From: Schistocerca nitens
Taxonomy: Eukaryota; Arthropoda; Insecta; Orthoptera; Acrididae
DNA length: 64,000 nt
Assembly (NCBI RefSeq): GCF_023898315.1
Contig: NC_064616.1
Span: 541,933,602-541,997,601 of the forward strand
Reading direction: 5' to 3'
Shown here: piece after piece, positions 59,179 to 64,000 of the stretch
How the letters are laid out: each line of letters begins with the position of its first letter
Numbering within the stretch: position 1 is the first letter of the stretch
Notes under the pieces: model-generated
The model's database searches: none
Told to the model about the DNA's origin: nothing
The model's input: only the letters and a program-made list of their open reading frames with translations
Position numbers and translations under genes: made by a program

Positions 59179-60850
59179 TTACGTGGCCTGTGCAATTTTC
59201 CTATAGTTCCGAGGAATGGATTGTAGTAATTCAGAATCCTGGGCACCGATGTGAAAACAAAATGCAGCAAAAGGGTCAATGTCTGTATCAGGGAGAATCG
59301 GAAGACGTGAAAATGCGTCCGCATTACCATGTTGAGCTGTCAAACGATACACAATCTCGTACTGGTACTGAGAAAACAACAAAGTCCATCTTGGCAATTA
59401 CTGGGCAGTTCGTACAAGAACCGGCTTCCTGGGGTGAAGCATGGACTGCAGTAGCTGGTGATCCGTTACTAAGTACAATTTTCTGCCATAAAAGTAGTGG
59501 TGGAATTTGGTGACATCATACCCAATAGCCAGTCCCTCTTTTTCTGTTCGAGAATAGTTACACGGAGCTTCGGACAACACTTTTGATGCGAACGTAGTTG
59601 GTCTGTCTTTATCACCAAATCTGTGCAAAAGCACTGCACCGATTCCATAAGTGGAAGAGTCAACTTGCAACACAACTGGTATATTAGGGTCAAAGTTAAC
59701 CAAACATCGATCACCGAGCAATGCATATTTAAGTTTTTGAAAAGTTTCTTGGCACTCACGTGTGCAGAAAATGGGGACATTCTTGCGCCCGCAGCTCGTG
59801 GTCGTGCGGTAGTGCTCTCGCTTCCCATGCCCGGGTTCCCGGGTTCGATTCCCGGCGGGGTCAGGGATATTCTCTGCCTCGTAATGACTGGGTGTTGTGT
59901 GATGTCCTTAGGTTAGTTCGGTTTAAGTAGTCCTATGTTATAGGGGACTGATGACCATAGATGTTAAGTCCCATAGTGCTCAGAGCCATTTGAACCATTT
60001 TTTACATTCTTGCGACGCAAGCGATGCAATGGAGCTGCTATTTGTGTTGCGTTTGGTTGAACCGAATATAATAATTCGTTTTCCCTAAGACTGACTGCAA
60101 GTCTGCGACATTGCGGGGAACTGGCAGGTAACGTATTGCTAACATATGTCACTGAAGAGGATGTAAACCTTGACTTTTTATAACCCGACAAACAACTCAG
60201 GTTTAAAAAGAATCACACTTGTGCAGTCTAGACTTTGTTCTGTATCAAATAACACACAAAACAAAGCTTGCTGGATGTACGACCTGCTACGACAATATCG
60301 TGAAAGTAGTTTGAAGAGTTTGGTACCTGAGCAGTCAGCTGTTCCAAATTCCATTGGAAAATTGCGGGTGCGGAAGCATTACCAAAAGGCAAACGCAAAT
60401 AATTTAACAAGACCAAATGAGTATTCACAACGAATATGTTTTGAGATTCTTCATCTAGTGGTATTTCAATATATGCATTGCGCAAAACAATTTTTGAACT
60501 TTAGTGACCAGCGCCTAATCTGTCCATGGGATCATCTGGGCGTGGCAATGGATAAGAATCAATCACAGTTTGTGGGTCGACTGTAGACTAAAGTCAACAC
60601 AAAGGCAACTGTGACCTGAAGGTTTAAGGAGCAAGTCCACTGACTAGCTTGTAAGGGCGCAATACCTCCGCTGTATTGTAATTCTTCAAGTTTTGGAGAC
60701 TCATCGTCCCATAATGCAATGGAAACAGTTGGGGCCCGGCAAAATACCGGCTGAGCATTGTGTTTCATAGCAATACGTGCAAGAAAATTGTTAGCCTTGC
60801 TTAAACCTTCAGAAAAGAGTCCTGGGAGTTCTTTTAGCTAGCTACACTGT
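59179..60850 (-). pseudogene. RT and RNase H of the nested Gypsy, broken
   Basis: RT N-terminal region: 'ESPKLEELQYSGGIAPLQAS' (about 60710-60640). Palm: 'NAYIEIPLDEESQNIFVVNT' (about 60480-60420), 'RLPFGNASAPAIFQWNLEQL' and 'NYFHDIVVAG' (about 60310-60285), where NYLDDIVVTG is expected, so a catalytic Asp is His. RNase H: 'VVLQVDSSTYGIGAVLLHRF' (about 59680), 'RTEKEGLAIGYDVTKFHH' (about 59560) and 'LVTDHQLLQSM' (about 59480), with all acidic residues present, then the tether 'LLFSQYQYEIVYRL' (about 59370). A SINE interrupts the RT-RNase H connection at 59788. Several frame changes occur. Confidence 0.88.
59788..60003 (+). mobile_element. SINE with Gly-like head (head B) and common tail, in RT of nested Gypsy
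   Basis: Head 'gcagctcgtggtcgtgcggt', B box 'gggttcgattcccgg', common tail ending 'gctcagagccatttgaacc' plus a T run. Perfect 11-bp target duplication 'acattcttgcg' at 59777-59787 and 60004-60014. Removing the SINE rejoins the pol sequence. Confidence 0.97.
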
Positions 60851-60915
60851 CTTTTGCATGCAATATACACACAGACAACACATTGTCCTGAATGTTAAAA
60901 ACGAAACTAACCAAA

Positions 60916-61270
60916 CTAATCAAGATCAAATATGTTCTCACAATTGCGTGGTTGTAGCACCGTAAAAGTCACTCTTCCTGAATGCGAGCCCCTTATGGCA
61001 GGTAAAGTACATTTTCCGAGAACGGGAATGTCTTGTTCATTATAGGCCGTTAGGTGTGTACTGCATTTAGACAGGTGTGGGGAGCCTATCAGTTCATATG
61101 TGTTACGAATCAGCACTGTAACAGAGCCACCCATGTCCCACTGAAATTTCACACTTTTTCCACTAAAATGCAAATGAACTAAAAGTTTGTTGGACTGGCG
61201 TAGCACTGAAGAAACCGTTTGGTTGCTAGTTTTGCTAACGACCGCAGCAGGCTTTGGATACACTTTATTG
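60916..61270 (-). pseudogene. Retropepsin (gag-pol protease) of the nested Gypsy
   Basis: The frame 'LVHLHFSGKSVKFQWDMGGS' carries the active-site loop WDMGGS, where FxLDTGAS is expected; the active-site Thr is Met and the following Ala is Gly. Downstream 'LTAYNEQDIPVLGKCTLPAI' and 'FTVLQPRNCENIFDLD' match the usual C-terminal half of Gypsy proteases. About 100 residues, the normal domain size. The Asp is present, but the changed loop and the broken neighbouring pol make activity unlikely. It lies between gag (right) and RT (left) and is separated from the zinc knuckle by the SINE at 61313. Confidence 0.8.
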
Positions 61271-61312
61271 ATTTCATGGCCCTTGTGACTCGATATTTGT
61301 GAGTGGGTAGAA

Positions 61313-61552
61313 ATGAAATGAAATGTCGTGTGGCTAGGGCCTCCCGTCGGGTAGACCGTTCGCCTGGTGCAGGTCTTTTGCGTTGACGCCACTTCGGCGA
61401 CCTGCGCGTCGATGGGGATGAAATGATGATGATTAGGACAACACCACACCCAGTCCCTGAGCAAAGAAAATCTCCGACACAGCCGGGAATCGAACCCGGG
61501 CCCTTAGGATTGACAGTCTGTCACGCTGACCACTCAGCTACCGGTGGCGGAC
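61313..61552 (-). mobile_element. SINE (head C, T3 tail) between gag and protease of the nested Gypsy
   Basis: Minus strand. The head is complete: 'accggtagctgagtggtcag' (complement near 61540) with a perfect B box 'gggttcgattcccgg' (complement near 61490); the body has 'gatggggatgaaatgatgat' and ends 'ggtagaccgttcgcctggtg', 'catttcatttc'. Perfect 14-bp target duplication 'gtgagtgggtagaa' at 61299-61312 and 61553-61566. Confidence 0.97.
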
Positions 61553-61559
61553 GTGAGTG

Positions 61560-62750
61560 GGTAGAATTGTTATGTATGTTCCGTTGCAAACATATGGATT
61601 TACGTGACCTTCATTGTCACAAGCGTAACACTGTGCTTGTCAGGACTGTTAATCTTGGCATGTGTGCCATGAACAGCATCGAGGGCATGACTTATTTCCA
61701 TTCCCAGATGTATCCGTCTGATCAGAGAACTGTTTATGCAACTTGGCGGGCACATGCTGTTGCTGCCTACGCGGCTGGTGGTGGGCAAGGATGACTCAAC
61801 CCGACAAAATGGTGGCTACCCAAATTTATCAGCCACTACAGTACATGAATCATACTGATTTGCGCTATGTGATGATTGATCCGAATGCTTCAAAATCTTT
61901 TCCCTAAAGCTGACATCAGTTACAATGTACATGATCGCATCACGCGACAGAACATCTGAACATAAGGTACCACAAGCACATCTGAATTTGCAGTTCACAC
62001 CCTGCAAATCTGTTGCCCACCCGCGATACGTTTGTTCTCACCTTTTCTTGCAACCATAGGATTGGTACCTAGCTACCGCCATATTCACTTGTTAGTCATT
62101 ATAGCTAGTTAGAGAATCTGCAACCTGATCATAGGAAAATTCACTTGGAATGGCGTTAGGAAACAGATTCTGAATGAGGCGAAATACTGCACTTTGTACC
62201 GTTGACAAAAAGTAACGTAGTTTCGCAGTACCTGATACTTTGTCAGCAATGATGCGTGCTTCATATTGTTTCAACCACTCGAGCAATTACTTTTCTTTTT
62301 CATTAAACTGGCGAGAAGGCGGTATGGCACTCGGAGCTACAGTTCTTGCGTATTGCACAGATTTCGTTACTTGGTTTGCGAGTAATTGCTCTGCCGTATT
62401 CAGAAGGGTTTCAATCTGATGTGTCTGAAACTGAAACATTTGTGTTAGTTGCGTTACATCTATCACTTTAAGCTGAGGTGCCTAAGCAGGGGTGGGAGAG
62501 GTGGATTGCTCATTTTGGAATAGTCAAATGCAATAACCAGGCAATGCAAGCAACAAAAATAAGCACACCTGGAAACACTAAATAGAAAAAAAACACAATC
62601 ATACACACTGTTAAAGCATGTAAAGCAAAGAAAAGACAAAGCAGAAATAAGACGCCAGCAAAACACAAAAGCCCACGACAAAACAAAGCTGTAGCAGCTA
62701 CCGGCTCTGGATGCGATACGTGAATAGGTTGTCACGTTGGTATTTGTTCA
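61560..62750 (-). pseudogene. gag of the nested Gypsy, broken
   Basis: The minus strand shows 'WLKQYEARIIADKVSGTAKL' then 'IQNLFPNAIPSEFSYDQVAD' (about 62280-62120), typical of Gypsy capsid (…WLxxFE… AKxxyLLxxlGxxxYxxL…), followed by 'KFRCACGTLCSDVLSRDAIM' (about 61990), where relatives have a F..R...G..C..F...LR block. A zinc knuckle of form CX2CX4HX5C lies just before the SINE ('CYACDNEGH', about 61610). Stops and frame changes separate these parts. The start near the LTR (62750-62460) is hydrophobic and not readable as gag. Confidence 0.7.
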
Positions 62751-62791
62751 CCGCGTCAGACATGCTGTTCGTACATCCTTGTAGTCATTGT

Positions 62792-63194
62792 TGTTGTACC
62801 TAGGAAGCCAGCATACTCGGTTCGCTAGACAAACATTCAATGAACTCGTATTACTGAGTTTTATAGCAATAAGACAGTAACAGTACTTAACTCTGGTATT
62901 GTGTCGCAAGCAAAAGGCGACATACAATATAATCAGTCTTCTTCAGCATAGACAAATACAAGTCTGAGCTACATAGAGATTCATAACAAAGTGGCTATCA
63001 TTGACGCTGCTATCGAAGTGGGGTCCCACCAGCCGGGCGCAGTGCTTATGTTCTCTTCACCTACGGGCCACTGTTGTCCCGTTGTCGTCCTGGAAGGGAG
63101 GTCGGTCAGCGTACGACTGGCTGACTTCTTCTCACAGCTTTCTCTTCCCCGTAGTTCCCGACTGGTGTGCTGGCACTGACTTTACGCCGTAATA
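62792..63194 (-). repeat. 5' LTR of the nested Gypsy element
   Basis: 403 bp direct repeat of 57098-57489. On the minus strand it starts 'tattacggcgtaaagtcagt' (TG changed to TA; the other LTR keeps TG) and ends '..ctaggtacaaca'. The differences between the LTRs are numerous, including several indels, indicating an old insertion. No convincing tRNA primer-binding site follows its end. Confidence 0.93.
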
Positions 63195-64000
63195 CAAATC
63201 TATCTTAGAAAAGTAACGTCCTGCTTGAAGCCTACCAATGGGTTCCTCAGGGCGAGGTAACGGATAAGTGTCAACTACAGTCTGTGGTTTGACTGTAGAC
63301 TTCAACACAAATGCGAATGCGACCAGAAGGCCTAGGCAACAAAACGAGAGGACTTGCCCATTGACTAGCTTCAATGGGAGCAATTACACCATTATCTTGC
63401 AGTTCTTTCATTTCCTAGGCTACTTTTTCTGGTAAAGCAATTTGAACGAGGCAGGCCTGAAAAAACTTAGGCTGTGCATTGTCTTTCAGTGTAACATGCG
63501 CTACAAAATTATTAGCTTTTTCCATTCTTTCTGAAAATACTTCAGGAAATTCGTTAAGCAAACTAGTGACACTGCCTTTTGGATCACAAGCCGATGTGGA
63601 AAGTACGTTGTCGAGGATGCTAATTCCAACCAAATCAAAGGGATCTAATCAGAAAATGTTTTCACTGTCTCTTGATTTCAACACAGTAAAATTCACTGAT
63701 CTAGTGGGAGATTTGTAAGTGGCAGGGATAGTAAACTGTCCAAGCACTGGAATTTTCTGTCCTTTGTAAGCAGGGAGGTGCTTGCAAGATTAAGAAACGA
63801 GTGGTGAGCCTAACTGTTCGTGCGTGGCACGATTAAGCAAGGCTACTGAAGCCACTGTGTCAAACTGATAGTTCACACGACAGCCAACATTTCGTAATGA
63901 GACAAATAGTTTGCTAGAACGTCGTTGCATAGCACTAGGGTTAGAATGAGCCACAACCTTAATCTTACGTTTATCAGAACTTGTTGTAGGTTTGGAAAAG
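63195..64000 (-). pseudogene. Gypsy pol (outer element), part 1: protease end and RT start
   Basis: The minus strand, reading inward from the window edge, shows a protease/linker region near 63990-63660 ('FTVLKSRDSENIF'-like), then 'SLLNEFPEVFSERMEKANNF' and 'HVTLKDNAQPKFFQA' (63560-63470). RT N-terminal blocks follow: 'AFVLKSTVKPQTVVDTYPLP' and 'AGRYFSKIDL' (63310-63205). The frame stops being Gypsy exactly after 'FSKIDL', where the nested LTR starts, and resumes at 57092 with 'RNTY'. The 5' half of this element lies beyond the window. Confidence 0.88.

Larger units (their letters stand above)
57098..63194 (-). mobile_element. Full-length Gypsy retrotransposon nested in an element of its own family
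   Basis: 6,097 bp including three SINEs. Order on the minus strand: 5' LTR (63194-62792), gag (about 62750-61560), protease (61270-60916), RT (60850-60010 and 59787-59700), RNase H (59780-59180), integrase (59166-58100), tail (57857-57513), G-rich polypurine tract (57512-57490), 3' LTR (57489-57098). Flanked by the 5-bp target duplication caaat. Protein domains match those of the outer element closely, so the two belong to one family. It is inactive now (see the protease, RT and integrase entries). Confidence 0.93.

Overview
This window is eukaryotic and made almost entirely of repeats. It most likely comes from an orthopteran with a large genome. The best match I recognise is Schistocerca-type grasshopper/locust DNA, because of the tRNA-derived SINE families, one of which ends in a shared tail 'gctcagagccatttgaacc', and the Tc1 family ending in 'ggccagtagtgta'. 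The species call is an inference. I see no intact host gene, no rRNA, no free-standing tRNA gene, no CRISPR array and no prokaryotic operon structure. The only candidate host exon is a weak one at 28649-28919 (-).

Left part (1-18.6 kb): a dead LINE reverse transcriptase (1-1290, -); two inverted copies of a dispersed repeat carrying tRNA B-box-like motifs (2980-4245 and 7150-8010), with a third copy around 16.24-18.25 kb; a complete-length but broken Tc1 transposase (5317-6296, -); two SINEs; and a long, decayed Ty3/Gypsy element on the minus strand (9055-16235).

Middle (18.6-47 kb): an inverted duplication with arms of about 1.6 and 1.9 kb (18667-20255 / 24005-25865); a decayed R1/I-like LINE (31400-34900, -) with an internally deleted mariner inside it (33324-33984); a second, inverted and internally deleted copy of the 9-16 kb Gypsy element (36605-40130, +) carrying a SINE and abutting a 5'-truncated Tc1 (40133-41091, +); a different Gypsy RT/RNase H relic (41945-42897, +); a LINE RT tail (43459-44040, -); and several SINEs.

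Right part (46.9-64 kb) is the most interesting. It reads as one minus-strand Gypsy provirus. From right to left it has PR/RT (64000-63195), RT/RNase H/integrase (57097-55016), a 7.6-kb tandem array of about 15.5 units of ~500 bp (55015-47370), a purine tract, and a 3' LTR-like block (47359-46968). The array units contain the end of the integrase frame, so the array looks like an amplification of the element's own post-integrase tail. A second, full-length Gypsy element of the same family (57098-63194, 392- and 403-bp LTRs) sits inside the RT of the first, with a 5-bp target duplication. That inner element was then hit by three SINEs, each with a clean target duplication, which gives a layered insertion history.
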